Notes: a model not told the origin generated them from the sequence alone. Shown: positions 8,044 to 17,120, counted from the stretch's first letter. The stretch: DNA of 64,000 nucleotides from Palsa-504 sp050011155 (GCA_050011155.1 JBEKJP010000020.1:1-64000); one strand, 5' to 3'. Numbers and translations: made by a program.

Positions 8044-9531
8044 ATGGCGGCCCAACCCGTAACGCTCGGCAGCTGGCGTGGCAGGCGGATCCTGCTGCTC
8101 CTCTGCGCGGTCGCGTTGCTGGACTTCATCGACGCGTCCATCACGAACGTGGCGCTACCTCACATCCTGCGCTCGCTGCACTTCTCGGTGCAGAGCCTGC
8201 AGTGGGTGCCGTCCGCGTACCTGCTGACCTACGGCGGTTTCATGCTGCTCGGCGGGCGGCTGGCCGACCTCCTCGGCCGACGCGGCGTCATGCTCGCCGG
8301 CACGGCCCTGGTGGGACTCGCCTCGCTGGCCGGCGGGTTCGCCGGGGACGCGGGCGTGTTCATCGCTGCCCGGCTCGTCCAAGGCCTCGGCGCCGCGCTG
8401 ATGCTTCCGGCGGCGCTCTCGACGCTCACCACCACGTTCACGACCAACCGCGACCGCCAGTCGGCGCTCGGGGTCTGGGCCGCGGTCGCGGGTCTGGCCT
8501 CAGCCGCCGGAATCCTGCTCGGCGGCGTCCTGACCGAGGGCCCTGGCTGGCGATGGGTCATGTTCGTCAACCCGATCGCCTGCGTGCTCGTGATCCCGGC
8601 CATCGTCGCGATCCTGCCCCGTGACCTCCCGGCGGATCGCACCACCCGGTTCGACCTGCTCGGGAGCCTCGTCGTCACCGGCGGGATGCTGCTGCTGGTC
8701 TACGCCCTTATCAAGGCGCCCAGTCAGGGCTGGGGTGCCGCCGCCACGTGGCTCGAGCTGGCGGGTGCGGTGCTTTTGCTGGCCTGCTTCGTGGTCATCG
8801 AGCGGATCGCCCGCGACCCCATCCTGCCGCTGAGTATCTTCCGGGTGCCCGGCCTGGCGGCCGCGAACCTCACGGGACTGATCGGCTTCGCGGGCATGCT
8901 CTCGATGTTCTACTTCCTCACCCTCTACATGCAGAACATCCTCGGCTACTCGCCGGTCGTCGCCGGGGCGGCGTACCTTCCGCTCACCGTCGCCATCGGG
9001 ATCTCGGCCGGGGTGGGATCCAAGCTGCTCACCAAGGCCGGCAGCCGCGTGGTGATCTGCGCGGGTGCGCTGATCGCGGCCGGCGGCCTGCTCCTGCTGA
9101 GCCGGGTCCCGGTCGGCGGCGGCTACGCCGCCCACATCTTGCCCGGGCTGCTGCTCGTCGCCTTCGGCACGGGACCGGTGTTCGTGGGGGTGACGACGGC
9201 CGCCAACGCGGGCGTCGAGCCGAGCCGCGCGGGGCTGGCCGCCGCCATCCTCAACTCCTCCCAGCAACTCGGCGGTGCCCTCGGGCTGGCCATTTTCTCG
9301 GCCGTCGGCGCCGCGCGCATCAGCCATCTCCTCGCCACGGGCACCCCCGTCCGCGACGCCACCGCCTCCGGCCTGCGGCATGCCCTGGCCACCGGAGCCG
9401 TGTTCGCCGCGGCCGCGGCGGTCCTGGCCCTGGCCACGAAGAACACCCGCGAAGACCCGGCCCGCCACGAGGCCGAAGGGGACCAGCCGCAGGACGCGGC
9501 CGGCCTAGAAACAAAAATGGAGATCAGATGA
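8044..9531 (+). CDS. DHA2-type MFS multidrug efflux transporter
   Basis: 495-residue membrane protein of the EmrB/QacA group with about 14 predicted spans, expected to export hydrophobic drugs or a metabolite by proton antiport. Visible family motifs are LDFIDASITNVALPHI in TM1, motif A GGRLADLLGRR between TM2 and TM3, RLVQGLGAALMLPAAL (motif B) and the antiporter motif region GVWAAVAGLASAAGILLGGV with WRWVMFVNP. ATG with GGAGG 8 bp upstream. It overlaps the next gene by ATGA and is controlled in all likelihood by the divergent MarR protein. Confidence 0.93.
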   Translation: MAAQPVTLGSWRGRRILLLLCAVALLDFIDASITNVALPHILRSLHFSVQSLQWVPSAYLLTYGGFMLLGGRLADLLGRRGVMLAGTALVGLASLAGGFAGDAGVFIAARLVQGLGAALMLPAALSTLTTTFTTNRDRQSALGVWAAVAGLASAAGILLGGVLTEGPGWRWVMFVNPIACVLVIPAIVAILPRDLPADRTTRFDLLGSLVVTGGMLLLVYALIKAPSQGWGAAATWLELAGAVLLLACFVVIERIARDPILPLSIFRVPGLAAANLTGLIGFAGMLSMFYFLTLYMQNILGYSPVVAGAAYLPLTVAIGISAGVGSKLLTKAGSRVVICAGALIAAGGLLLLSRVPVGGGYAAHILPGLLLVAFGTGPVFVGVTTAANAGVEPSRAGLAAAILNSSQQLGGALGLAIFSAVGAARISHLLATGTPVRDATASGLRHALATGAVFAAAAAVLALATKNTREDPARHEAEGDQPQDAAGLETKMEIR

Positions 9532-10214
9532 CGAACGAAATATCCGCCAGCCCCGCCCCCGCCCGCGTGCTGGTCGTCGGACGCAGCCCGGGCGTGCTGG
9601 TGGCGGCCGTCGAGTTGCTGCGCGGCCAGGGCCATCGCGCCGACGCGACCAACCAGTTCGACCAGGTGCTCGACGACTACGACGTCAGCGACCTCGATGT
9701 CCTGGTCTTCGGGGGCATGGTCCCGCCCGGCACCAAGCGGCACCTCGGCGACGAGATCACCAAGCGCAATCCCGGGATCACCTTCGTCCAGGGACTGGCC
9801 GGCATCGCCGGGGTTATCGCCGCCCAGGTAGCCGCGGTCACCTCTGGCGTCTCAGCGGGCGCCGCCGAGATCGGGTACGACGCCGAAAACCGGACGATCC
9901 GGGTGACGCTGCCGGACGCCGCGCGGGTGACCATCGAGGCGCTGTGGATGACGTCATGGACGCCTCCTGAGCCCGCCAGCACCTCGATGCGGGTATTCGA
10001 CGGCGAACTCGCCGCCGGATCCCACGACGTCGTTCTCCCGGACCGGGTCCCGGCCGAAGGGTCCTTCGCCGCCGTCACCGCCGGTGCCCAGGTGCGCGTC
10101 CTCACGGTCGGCCCTATCCCGGACTCCGTCCTGCGGATGGTGCCGAGATCGGCCGCCGACCAGCGGCTGCCCGATGTCGCGACCGTCACTACCCACGGCG
10201 ATGGCGGCGGGTAA
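9528..10214 (+). CDS. Rossmann-like protein of unknown function, coupled to efflux pump
   Basis: 228 residues. The first half (about 10-105: ARVLVVGRSPGVLVAAVELL, then LDVLVFGGMVPPGTK) looks like an alpha/beta nucleotide- or response-regulator-like fold, without the GxGxxG of an NAD site. The second half (about 125-210) is beta-rich (IRVTLPDAARVTIEALW, GSHDVVLPDRV). I do not recognise the family. Its ATG overlaps the pump stop in ATGA, so it is translated with the pump and shares the MarR control. A role as an accessory or sensor for the exported compound is only a guess. Confidence 0.75.
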   Translation: MTNEISASPAPARVLVVGRSPGVLVAAVELLRGQGHRADATNQFDQVLDDYDVSDLDVLVFGGMVPPGTKRHLGDEITKRNPGITFVQGLAGIAGVIAAQVAAVTSGVSAGAAEIGYDAENRTIRVTLPDAARVTIEALWMTSWTPPEPASTSMRVFDGELAAGSHDVVLPDRVPAEGSFAAVTAGAQVRVLTVGPIPDSVLRMVPRSAADQRLPDVATVTTHGDGGG

Positions 10215-10217
10215 GGA

Positions 10218-11195
10218 TCAGGGCTTAGCCGCCTCGGCCAGGTCGTGCAGGCCCTGGGCGACGGCGAGCGTGGTGTCGACGGCGAGCAGCCGGGGCTCTT
10301 CCTCGCCCCGCAGCACGGCGTTGATATGCCGGGTCAGGCCGGTGAACGACAGTTCCCGCGGTGCGGCCGGGTGCTGGCGCGGCTCGTCGCGCCCGGCCTT
10401 GACCGCGTAGCTGTCGCCCGGACCCGGATGGAACGGGTTGGTCACGTGAATCTGCCCGGTGGTGCCTTCGAGTGTGGTGAACGCGTCGTAGCTGCGGCCG
10501 AAGCCGCACGACAGCAGCAGCCGACGTCCGGCCGGGTAGCCGAGTACCCCCCAGACGTCGACGTCCACGTCCTGGCCGCCGCGGATGGCCGTCGCCCACG
10601 CCGACTGGTGTGGCGCGCCGAACAGCTCGGCGGCCAGCCGGATGGGGTAGCAGCCGACGTCGAGGAGCGCGCCGCCTTGCAGGTCCCGGGAGTAGCGGAT
10701 GTTGCCCGGCCGGGTCACCGAGAAGTGGAAGTTGGATTTGATCTCCATCAGCTCGCCGATGGCGCCGTCGGCGATGAGCTGCCTGAGCTGGGCCAGCTGC
10801 GCGTGGAACGGGAACGCGAACGCCTCCCAGAGCAGGGTCCCGGTCCGGCGGGCCGCCTCCAGCGTCCGTTCGGTGTCCGCCAGCGTGCCGCACAGTGGTT
10901 TCTCGCACAGCACCGGCTTGCCCGCCTCCAGCGCGCGGATGGTCCATTCCGCGTGCAGCGCGTTGGGCAGCGCGATGTACAGCGCGTCGATGTCGCGGTC
11001 ATCGATCAAGGCCTGGTAGCCCGCCACGGCGCGGGCGATCCCGTTGTCGCGGGCGTACTGCCCGGTCCGCTCGGCCTCCCGGCCCGCCACCGCGGTCGCG
11101 TCGCCGCCGGCCTGCCGCAGCCCGGGCAGGAACACCGCGCGGGCGATGTTCGCGGTGCCGATGATGCCCCAGCGCACCTGGGCCGGGCTGGTCAT
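10218..11195 (-). CDS. Gfo/Idh/MocA-family oxidoreductase
   Basis: 325-residue NAD(P)-dependent dehydrogenase of the glucose-fructose oxidoreductase / inositol dehydrogenase family. N-terminal Rossmann fold (about 5-125) with WGIIGTANIARAVFLPGLRQ and the diagnostic EKPLCGT; C-terminal alpha/beta domain with GGALLDVGCYPIRLAAELFG carrying the usual D and catalytic-region residues. Last gene of the minus-strand ABC operon; its ATG overlaps the stop of the preceding stub (ATGA). Probably oxidises a sugar- or cyclitol-like product of the imported substrate. Confidence 0.9.
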   Translation of the reverse strand: MTSPAQVRWGIIGTANIARAVFLPGLRQAGGDATAVAGREAERTGQYARDNGIARAVAGYQALIDDRDIDALYIALPNALHAEWTIRALEAGKPVLCEKPLCGTLADTERTLEAARRTGTLLWEAFAFPFHAQLAQLRQLIADGAIGELMEIKSNFHFSVTRPGNIRYSRDLQGGALLDVGCYPIRLAAELFGAPHQSAWATAIRGGQDVDVDVWGVLGYPAGRRLLLSCGFGRSYDAFTTLEGTTGQIHVTNPFHPGPGDSYAVKAGRDEPRQHPAAPRELSFTGLTRHINAVLRGEEEPRLLAVDTTLAVAQGLHDLAEAAKP

Positions 11196-11401
11196 CGCGC
11201 GGCGCCGCCTTCTCCGTCCAGGGGCAGGGTGACCACGGCGGCGCCGTACTGATCCGCCGCGGCGGCGGCCCGCTCCGGCTCGCGGTCGCAGACCCCGACG
11301 ATCCGGCAGCGCTCGTCCCGGGCCCAGCCGGGCAGGTGGGCCAGGTTGGCCCACCGCCCCGCGCCCACGACGCCGATCCCGAGCGGATTTCCCGCGGTCA
11401 T
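11192..11401 (-). pseudogene. Truncated Gfo/Idh/MocA N-terminal fragment in operon
   Basis: 69 codons: only the first Rossmann beta-alpha-beta unit (IGVVGAGRWANLAHLPGW), closely like the start of the full-length protein at 17121 (VAVVGAGRWAQVAHIPGW). After residue 50 the sequence runs out into VTLPLDGEGGAAR and stops. It overlaps both neighbours by 4 nt (ATGA at each end), so the coupling of the operon is kept. Most likely a gene with its remaining 250-300 codons deleted in frame with the operon; a retained small protein is less likely. Confidence 0.7.
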
Positions 11402-12414
11402 GCCTGCGACCTCCCGGTCTCGTGCTCTATCTCCCCCTGGCGCCAGCAGCGGGCGGCGTGCCGGTCCTGACCCGCCGGGAGGAGCTCGGTGTCCCAGGTC
11501 AGGCACTTGGCCACCGCGTACAGGCAACGGGCCGCGAACCGGCAGCCCGCGGGCACGTCGATCAGGCTCGGCGGCGATCCGCCGATGCTGCGTAGCTTTC
11601 CGCGCTGGCCTTCGGTAGGGAGCGCGTCCAGCAGCGCCCGAGTATAGGGGTGCCGGGGGTCGGTGATGATGTCAGCCGTGGCGCCTTCCTCCACGACCTG
11701 GCCCGCGTACATCACCACGATCCGGTCGCAGACTTCGGTGATCACCGCCAGGTCGTGGCTGACCAGGATCATGCTCATGCCGGTGTCTTCCTGCAGTTCG
11801 AGCAGCAGGCTGAGGATCTGATCCTGGATGATCACGTCCAGCGACGTGGTGGGCTCGTCGGCCAGCAGCAGCCGGGGTGAGGAGGCCAGCGCGATCGCGA
11901 TCAGGACCCGCTGCAGCATCCCGCCGCTGAACTGGAACGGGTAGTCGCGCATGCGCCGGGCGGGCGCCGGAATGCCGACGCGCTCCAGCAGGCTGACGGC
12001 CCGTTCCCTGGCCTGGGCCCGGGACAGGCTGGCGTGCGCCTTGACCGCCTCCAGCAGCTGGTCGCCGATGCTGCGGACCGGGTTCAGCGCGGTCATCGGG
12101 TCCTGGAAGATCATCGCCAGCTGCGCGCCCCGCAGGGCCCGTAGCTCAGACGGCGGGGCATTCAGGATGCTCCGCTCGCCGTGCGGGTGGTAGATGACCT
12201 CCCCGCTGGCGTGCAGGCTGGCGGCCGGCATCAGGCCCATGATCGTGCGGCAGGTCACCGTCTTGCCGCAGCCGCTCTCGCCGACGATGCCGAGTACCTC
12301 GGCCTCGTGCACGGTGAGCGACACCCCGTCGACCGCGCGGACCACGCCCTGGCTGGTGGCCAGGTAGCTGCGCAGATCCTGGACCGTGAGCAGCGGCTTC
12401 CCTGGCACGCTCAC
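11398..12414 (-). CDS. Oligopeptide/dipeptide ABC transporter ATPase (DppD/OppD type)
   Basis: 338-residue cytoplasmic ATPase. Walker A GESGCGKT, Q-loop FQDPMTALNP, signature FSGGMLQR (a variant of LSGGQ), Walker B LLLADEPTTSLD, H-loop SHDLAVI. The C-terminal oligopeptide-transporter extension has the Cys-containing GCRFAARCLYAVAKC stretch typical of the D/F subunits. Starts at GTG 12414 overlapping the permease stop (GTGA). The cognate second ATPase is not here; it is encoded at 20601-21692. Confidence 0.93.
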   Translation of the reverse strand: MSVPGKPLLTVQDLRSYLATSQGVVRAVDGVSLTVHEAEVLGIVGESGCGKTVTCRTIMGLMPAASLHASGEVIYHPHGERSILNAPPSELRALRGAQLAMIFQDPMTALNPVRSIGDQLLEAVKAHASLSRAQARERAVSLLERVGIPAPARRMRDYPFQFSGGMLQRVLIAIALASSPRLLLADEPTTSLDVIIQDQILSLLLELQEDTGMSMILVSHDLAVITEVCDRIVVMYAGQVVEEGATADIITDPRHPYTRALLDALPTEGQRGKLRSIGGSPPSLIDVPAGCRFAARCLYAVAKCLTWDTELLPAGQDRHAARCWRQGEIEHETGRSQA

Positions 12415-13301
12415 CGGTCGCCTGCCCGCAGCAGGTCGGCCAGCCCGTCGCCGATCAGGCTGAACGCCACGCCGGTGAACACCACCGCCAGGCCGGGGAT
12501 GGTGGCCAGCCACCAGGACGTCAGGATGTAGTTCTGGCCGTCGGAGATCATCGTCCCCCATTCCGGGGACGGCGGCTGGGCGCCGAGCCCGAGGAAGCCG
12601 AGCGAGGCGGCCAGGATGATGTTCCCCACCGCGTCCACCATCGAGAACAGGATCACCGCCGAGGCGGTGGTGGGCAGGATGTGCCGGAACATGATCCGCA
12701 GCGGGCTGTACCCAAGCGCCCGGGCGGCCAGCACGTACTGCTGTTTCTTGGCCACCACGGTCTGCGCCCGCATGATCCGGGCGTAGCTCACCCAGCTGGT
12801 GATCCAGATGGCCAGGAACATGTTGAAGATGCTGGGTCCCAGCATGGCCACGATCGCGATGATCAGGACCAGGAACGGGAACGCGAAGAACAGGTCGACC
12901 AGGCGCATCAGGAAGCTGTCCAGCTTGCCGCCGATGTAGCCGGCCAACAGGCCGATGATCGTGCCGCCGACCAGGGTCACGCTGGTCGCGCCGAACGCGA
13001 TGGCCAGGTCGATCCGCCCGCCATACAGGACGCGGGCCAGCAGGTCCCGGCCGAACTGGTCGGAACCCAGCAGGTGCCCGGCGGTGCCCGGCGGGGCCAG
13101 CGGGTGCAGCGGGTCGATGGCGGTGGGGGACTGGCTGACCAGCACCGGCGCCAGCAGCACGGCGGCGATGGCGATGCCCAGCATGACCAGGCCGATGATG
13201 AGCGGCATCCGCCGCCGGGCCACGCTGCGCCGCCGCCGGGCCGTCTTGGTGGCGGCCTTCATCAGCAGCTCGGACGGGCTGGCGGCCCACATCGTGCTCA
13301 A
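12411..13301 (-). CDS. ABC transporter permease (DppC/OppC type)
   Basis: 296 residues with about six membrane spans. N-terminal OppC-type segment (LIIGLVMLGIAIAAVLLAPV) followed by LGSDQFGRDLLARVLYGGR, the conserved GTDxxGRDxxSR motif of this subunit, and the EAA-loop region AARALGYSPLRIMFRHILP contacting the ATPase. The frame opens with TTG at 13301 overlapping the previous stop; an ATG four codons in (13292) is an alternative. Forms the channel with the product of the next gene upstream. Confidence 0.93.
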   Translation of the reverse strand: MSTMWAASPSELLMKAATKTARRRRSVARRRMPLIIGLVMLGIAIAAVLLAPVLVSQSPTAIDPLHPLAPPGTAGHLLGSDQFGRDLLARVLYGGRIDLAIAFGATSVTLVGGTIIGLLAGYIGGKLDSFLMRLVDLFFAFPFLVLIIAIVAMLGPSIFNMFLAIWITSWVSYARIMRAQTVVAKKQQYVLAARALGYSPLRIMFRHILPTTASAVILFSMVDAVGNIILAASLGFLGLGAQPPSPEWGTMISDGQNYILTSWWLATIPGLAVVFTGVAFSLIGDGLADLLRAGDR

Positions 13302-14248
13302 TCCCCGATCTCCTGTCCTACCCGCGGGTCCAGTGCGGCCTGCACGATGTCGGTGAGCAGGTTGATGGCCACGATCAGCACCGCGAACAGCAGCGTCACG
13401 CCCTGCACCACCGGGTAGTCGCGGTCGGAGACCGAGCTGACCAGCAAGGTGCCCAGGCCGGGCAGCGCGAACACGTTCTCCACGAGGACGGTGCCGCTGA
13501 TCAGGTAGGCCAGGTTGACGCCGTAGACCGCCACCACCGCCAGCACCGCGTTACGGAACACGTGCCGCCACAGCACCTGCGTCCACGGGATGCCCTTCAT
13601 CTGGGCGGTGTCGATGAACTCGGCCTGCAAGGTGGCGATGGTGGCGGCGCGCAGGCTGCGGACCAGCACCGTCGAGAACCCGAGCGCGATCGTCAGGGCG
13701 GGCAGGAACAGGTTGTACAGGTGGCCGGTGAAGCCCGAGCCGAACCCGTTCAGCGGGAACACGTGCAGGTGCACGCTGAACACGATGATCAAGATGATGC
13801 CGAGCCAGAAGGCCGGCATGGCGAAGCTGAGCGTGAAGAAGACCCGCGAGGCCTGGTCGAGCACGCCGCCCCGGCGCAGGCCGGCGTAGAAGCCGACCGG
13901 GAACGATATCGCGGCCGCCAGCACCGCGCTGTAGAGAACCAGGAAGAGCGTGGGGGCGATGTGATTGGCGATCACCGTGCTGGCCGGCAAGTTGTAGAAG
14001 AACGAGAAGCCCAGGTTCCCGCGTACCAGCCGCCCCATGAACAGGCCGTACTGGACCCAGATGGGCCGGTTCAGGCCCAGGAAGTTATCGATGGCCACGG
14101 CCCGGGTGTGGGTGTAGCTGCTGCCCAGAATGGCCAGGGCCGGGTCGCCCGGGATCAGCCGGAGCAGCAGGAACGTGACCAGCGTGATCCCGAACAGCAC
14201 GATGACCAGGTGGGCCAGGCGCCGGGGTAGCGTCCCGAAGCGGCTCAC
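13298..14248 (-). CDS. ABC transporter permease (DppB/OppB type)
   Basis: 316-residue inner-membrane permease. The start region RRLAHLVIVLFGITLVTFLLLRLIPGDPA is the hallmark of OppB/DppB, as are the FSFFYNLPASTVI and the EAA region (FIDTAQMKGIPWTQVLWRHVFRNA). GTG start at 14248 with AGGCGG upstream, 10 bp after the binding-protein stop. Overlaps the DppC-type gene by 4 nt. Confidence 0.93.
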   Translation of the reverse strand: MSRFGTLPRRLAHLVIVLFGITLVTFLLLRLIPGDPALAILGSSYTHTRAVAIDNFLGLNRPIWVQYGLFMGRLVRGNLGFSFFYNLPASTVIANHIAPTLFLVLYSAVLAAAISFPVGFYAGLRRGGVLDQASRVFFTLSFAMPAFWLGIILIIVFSVHLHVFPLNGFGSGFTGHLYNLFLPALTIALGFSTVLVRSLRAATIATLQAEFIDTAQMKGIPWTQVLWRHVFRNAVLAVVAVYGVNLAYLISGTVLVENVFALPGLGTLLVSSVSDRDYPVVQGVTLLFAVLIVAINLLTDIVQAALDPRVGQEIGD

Positions 14249-14258
14249 GGCGGCCGCC

Positions 14259-15842
14259 TCAGTGCGAGCTGACCGTCAGCGTTTCCAGCGACAGGTCGTA
14301 GTTGCCCAGCGGGGTCACGTGGAACCCGTGGACCCAGCTGCCGACGCCGTACCGGTAAGGGCTGTAGTCGGTGACCACGAACGGCGACTGCTGGTAGACG
14401 ATCTGCTGGAGCTGGCTGTACATCTGCTGCCGGGTGGCGTCGCTGCGCTCGGCGCGGGCCTGGTTGACCAGCGAATTGGCCTGGTTGTCGCACCAGTAGC
14501 TGTTGAAGGCGTTGGCGCCGCCCTGGCAGTCGGCGCCGAACGTGGCCACCTCGTCGGGGTCGATGATGTCGTTGGTCCAGTACCGCTCGCCCATCTCCGA
14601 GTGGCCGTTGTCCTCCTTGTTGTAGGCGGTCAGCAGCTCGTAGGACTGGATGTTCACGTTGATGCCCACCGCGGCGAGCTCGGACTTGACCACGACCGCC
14701 TCGGCCTGTCCGGCGACGTCGCCGCTGACCGTGATCAGGAACGTGTTGAAGCCGTGCGGGTAGCCGGCCTGGGCCAGCAGCTGCTTGGCCTTGGCCGGGT
14801 CGTACGGGTAGGGCTGCAGCCCGGAGTCGAAGAACTCCATCTTGTACGGCATGAACGAGGCGCCCGGGGTCGCGTGGCCCTGGTAGGCCAGGCTCACGAT
14901 CGCGTTCCGGTTGATCGCGTAGTTCAGCGCCTCCCGCACCAGCTGGCTCTTGAACGGCTTGAAGTGCTCGTCCAGCTGGATGAAATCGACCCTGGTCGAC
15001 GGGAACAGCTGCACGCTGAGGCCGGGCGTCTTGTCGATCTGGCTGACCAGGTTGCCGGGCGGGTTCTCGATGACGTCGGCCTTCTTGCTCTCCAGCATCA
15101 GGACCCGGCTGTTGTCGTCCGGCACGATCAGGATCCGGACCTTGCTGATCTTCGGCTTGGTCCCGTAGAAGTCCGGGTTGCGGGTCAGGTCGACCTCGCT
15201 GTCGGGGCTGTAGGAGCTGACCATGAACGGTCCGCTGCCCACCGGGTGCTGGAAGAACGAGGAGCCCTCGGACTTGACCAGCTTCTCGGGAACCACGGAG
15301 TAGGCGTACATGGCCAGGTCGGCCAGCAGCGGGGCGTGCGGCTGGGACAAGGTGATGACGACGGTGTGCGGGTCGGGCGCGGTGATGGTCTTCACCGCGG
15401 TGAGCAGGAAGCCCCAGCCGCCGGAGAACGCGCGGGACCGCTGGATCGAGTACACGACGTCCGCCGCGGTCACCGGGCTGCCGTTGGAGAACTTGGCGTC
15501 TGGCCGCAGGTGGAAGGTGTAGCTCAAGCCGCTGGCAGAGATGTCCCAGGAGCTGGCCAGATCCGGCAGCAGCGCGGTCCCGGTCGCGTTCGGCTGCAGC
15601 AGGCGGCTGTAGAGGTTCTGGTCCAGCCAGATGGATTCGTTCACCGAGTTAGCCTCGGGATCCAGCGTGTCCACCTTGACCGCGTTGGCGATCACCAGCG
15701 TGTTGACGTCAGAACCGGACGAGCTGCCGGCGCCGGTGCCGGTGCCGGCCGGGGTGGACGGGCCGCTGCAGGCGGCGACGACCCCCAGCGCCAGAACAGC
15801 CAGGCCAGTGCTGATGATCCGGGACCGAGTGGCTAGGGACAT
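14259..15842 (-). CDS. Family 5 solute-binding lipoprotein of peptide/opine-type ABC transporter
   Basis: 527 residues from the ATG at 15842 (AAAGGGG 8 bp upstream; the longer frame to 15872 begins inside an operator). Lipoprotein signal peptide with lipobox VVAAC at about residue 25, a Ser/Gly/Thr-rich linker, then the SBP family-5 fold: NLYSRLLQPN, YTFHLRPDAKFSNGSPVTAADVVYSIQR, VGSGPFMVSSYSPDSEVDLTRNPDFYG. It binds the substrate outside the membrane and delivers it to the permeases. Related proteins bind di/oligopeptides, opines, nickel chelates or sugars, so the ligand is open. First gene of its operon, preceded by a GntR-type site. Confidence 0.92.
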   Translation of the reverse strand: MSLATRSRIISTGLAVLALGVVAACSGPSTPAGTGTGAGSSSGSDVNTLVIANAVKVDTLDPEANSVNESIWLDQNLYSRLLQPNATGTALLPDLASSWDISASGLSYTFHLRPDAKFSNGSPVTAADVVYSIQRSRAFSGGWGFLLTAVKTITAPDPHTVVITLSQPHAPLLADLAMYAYSVVPEKLVKSEGSSFFQHPVGSGPFMVSSYSPDSEVDLTRNPDFYGTKPKISKVRILIVPDDNSRVLMLESKKADVIENPPGNLVSQIDKTPGLSVQLFPSTRVDFIQLDEHFKPFKSQLVREALNYAINRNAIVSLAYQGHATPGASFMPYKMEFFDSGLQPYPYDPAKAKQLLAQAGYPHGFNTFLITVSGDVAGQAEAVVVKSELAAVGINVNIQSYELLTAYNKEDNGHSEMGERYWTNDIIDPDEVATFGADCQGGANAFNSYWCDNQANSLVNQARAERSDATRQQMYSQLQQIVYQQSPFVVTDYSPYRYGVGSWVHGFHVTPLGNYDLSLETLTVSSH

Positions 15843-15858
15843 CGCCGCGCCCCTTTCG

Positions 15859-15872
15859 TCGATTGTCGACAA
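15859..15872. promoter_or_regulatory. GntR/FCD operator, promoter of the ABC operon
   Basis: TCGATTGTCGACAA contains the perfect palindrome TTGTCGACAA (15863-15872). It sits 17 bp upstream of the binding-protein ATG; a -10-like TAGAGT lies on the minus strand just upstream. The same 14 bases occur at 16030-16043, and with one change at 22530-22543. GntR-family FadR-type proteins bind palindromes with GT-N-AC cores, and such a regulator is encoded at 20045. Confidence 0.72.
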
Positions 15873-16030
15873 CTTTGCCTCACTCTAAAAATGTGCAGGC
15901 AGCTCCGTCAATCCTCTGGGCATCGTCTGTTACATGATTTTTACTGGCAGACACGAAGATGTCCCCGCCTTCGGTCCAGCCCTGGCCCGGACTGAGCCTT
16001 GACGCGGCGTGAAAATTCAAGGACAATCGT

Positions 16031-16046
16031 CGATTGTCGACAATCG
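16031..16046. promoter_or_regulatory. GntR/FCD operator, promoter of the dehydrogenase operon
   Basis: CGATTGTCGACAATCG is a perfect 16-bp palindrome, the best of the three copies in this cluster. A half-overlapping GACAATCG (16022-16029) precedes it, which may allow two dimers to bind. It lies 24 bp upstream of the 2-hydroxyacid dehydrogenase ATG and about 160 bp from the copy controlling the divergent ABC operon. Confidence 0.75.
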
Positions 16047-16069
16047 GACAGCTCAGCGAACGAGGACGG

Positions 16070-17104
16070 ATGGTGTCGGACAGGGTCAGCGTGCTGGTGG
16101 CGTCGCCGCTGGAGCCGGAGTACGTCGCCCGGATCGAGGCCGCCGGCCCGCGGGTGTCGGTGCTGTACGAGCCGGACCTGCTCCCGGTGCCCCGGTACCC
16201 GTGCGACCACACCGGCGTCCCCCGGCCGCTGTCGCCCGCCGATCTGGATCGCTGGACGGTGCTGCGGCAGCAGGCCGACGTCAGCTTCGACTTCGACTGG
16301 CAGGCACCGGCCGCGACGGCGGCCAACTGCCCGCGGCTGCGCTGGGTGCAGGGCACCAGCGCCGGTATCGGCGGGTTCCTCGAGCGGACTGGCCTAGCGG
16401 CCACGCCGCTGGTGTTCACGACGGCGGCGGGCGTGCACGCCACTCCGCTGGCCGAGTTCGCTCTGCTCGGGCTGCTGTACTTCGCCAAGGACATGCCCTT
16501 GCTGGCTCGCCGGCAGCGCGAACGGCACTGGCAGCGGCTCGCGGTCGGCCAGCTGGCCGGCCGCCGGGTGCTGCTGGTGGGCCTGGGCGGAACGGGCCGG
16601 GCGGTGGCCCGGCTGCTGGCCGCGGCCGGGGTCGAGGTGACGGGGGCGGCCCGCACCCCGCGGCACCGGGACGCACCGGGCGTAGCGGCGTTCGTCACCC
16701 CGGACCAGATCGGCCAGGTGCTTCCCGCCGTGGACGCGCTCGTCCTGGCCTGCCCGCTGACCGACCAGACGCGGCACCTCATCTCGGCCCGCGAGCTGGC
16801 GCTCATGCGGCCCGGCGCGGTGCTGGTGAACATCAGCCGGGGGCAGGTCGTCGACGAGGACGCGCTGACCACCGCCCTGAGCTCGGGCCGCCTGGGCGGC
16901 GCGTGCCTGGACGTGTTCGAGACCGAGCCGCTGCCGGCCCCCTCGCCGCTGTGGCAACTGGACAACGTGATCATCTCGCCGCACTCGGCGTCGACCGTCG
17001 CGGACGAGAACCGCCTGCTCACCGAGCTGTTCACCGACAATCTGCAACGCTGGCTGGCCGGACGTCCGCTGCGCAACGTCTACGACCGCGCCGCCGGGTA
17101 CTGA
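16070..17104 (+). CDS. D-isomer-specific 2-hydroxyacid dehydrogenase
   Basis: 344 residues from ATG 16070 (GAGGAC just upstream; an upstream TTG at 16034 lies in the operator). The split catalytic domain surrounds an NAD-binding fold with LLVGLGGTGRAVARLL. Catalytic residues of the family are visible: Arg in VNISRGQVVDE, Glu in DVFETEPLP and His in IISPHSAS. It interconverts a 2-hydroxy acid and 2-keto acid with NAD(P). First gene of a five-gene plus-strand operon ending with the GntR regulator; 16 bp to the next gene. The substrate is presumably a metabolite of the imported compound. Confidence 0.9.
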   Translation: MVSDRVSVLVASPLEPEYVARIEAAGPRVSVLYEPDLLPVPRYPCDHTGVPRPLSPADLDRWTVLRQQADVSFDFDWQAPAATAANCPRLRWVQGTSAGIGGFLERTGLAATPLVFTTAAGVHATPLAEFALLGLLYFAKDMPLLARRQRERHWQRLAVGQLAGRRVLLVGLGGTGRAVARLLAAAGVEVTGAARTPRHRDAPGVAAFVTPDQIGQVLPAVDALVLACPLTDQTRHLISARELALMRPGAVLVNISRGQVVDEDALTTALSSGRLGGACLDVFETEPLPAPSPLWQLDNVIISPHSASTVADENRLLTELFTDNLQRWLAGRPLRNVYDRAAGY

Positions 17105-17120
17105 GCGAAAGGGAAAGCGC

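Noticed and set aside
8500..9468. 322-codon minus-strand frame opposite the efflux pump
   Set aside because: Antisense shadow of a clear MFS gene; composition is Gly/Arg/Gln/Asp-rich without any motif.
14130..15836. 568-codon plus-strand frame
   Set aside because: Opposite strand of the binding-protein gene; long only because high GC makes stops rare. Val/Gly/Asp/Arg-rich, no domain.
15880..17076. 398-codon minus-strand frame over the 2-hydroxyacid dehydrogenase
   Set aside because: The plus frame has all catalytic residues; the minus one is Ser/Arg/Pro-rich noise.
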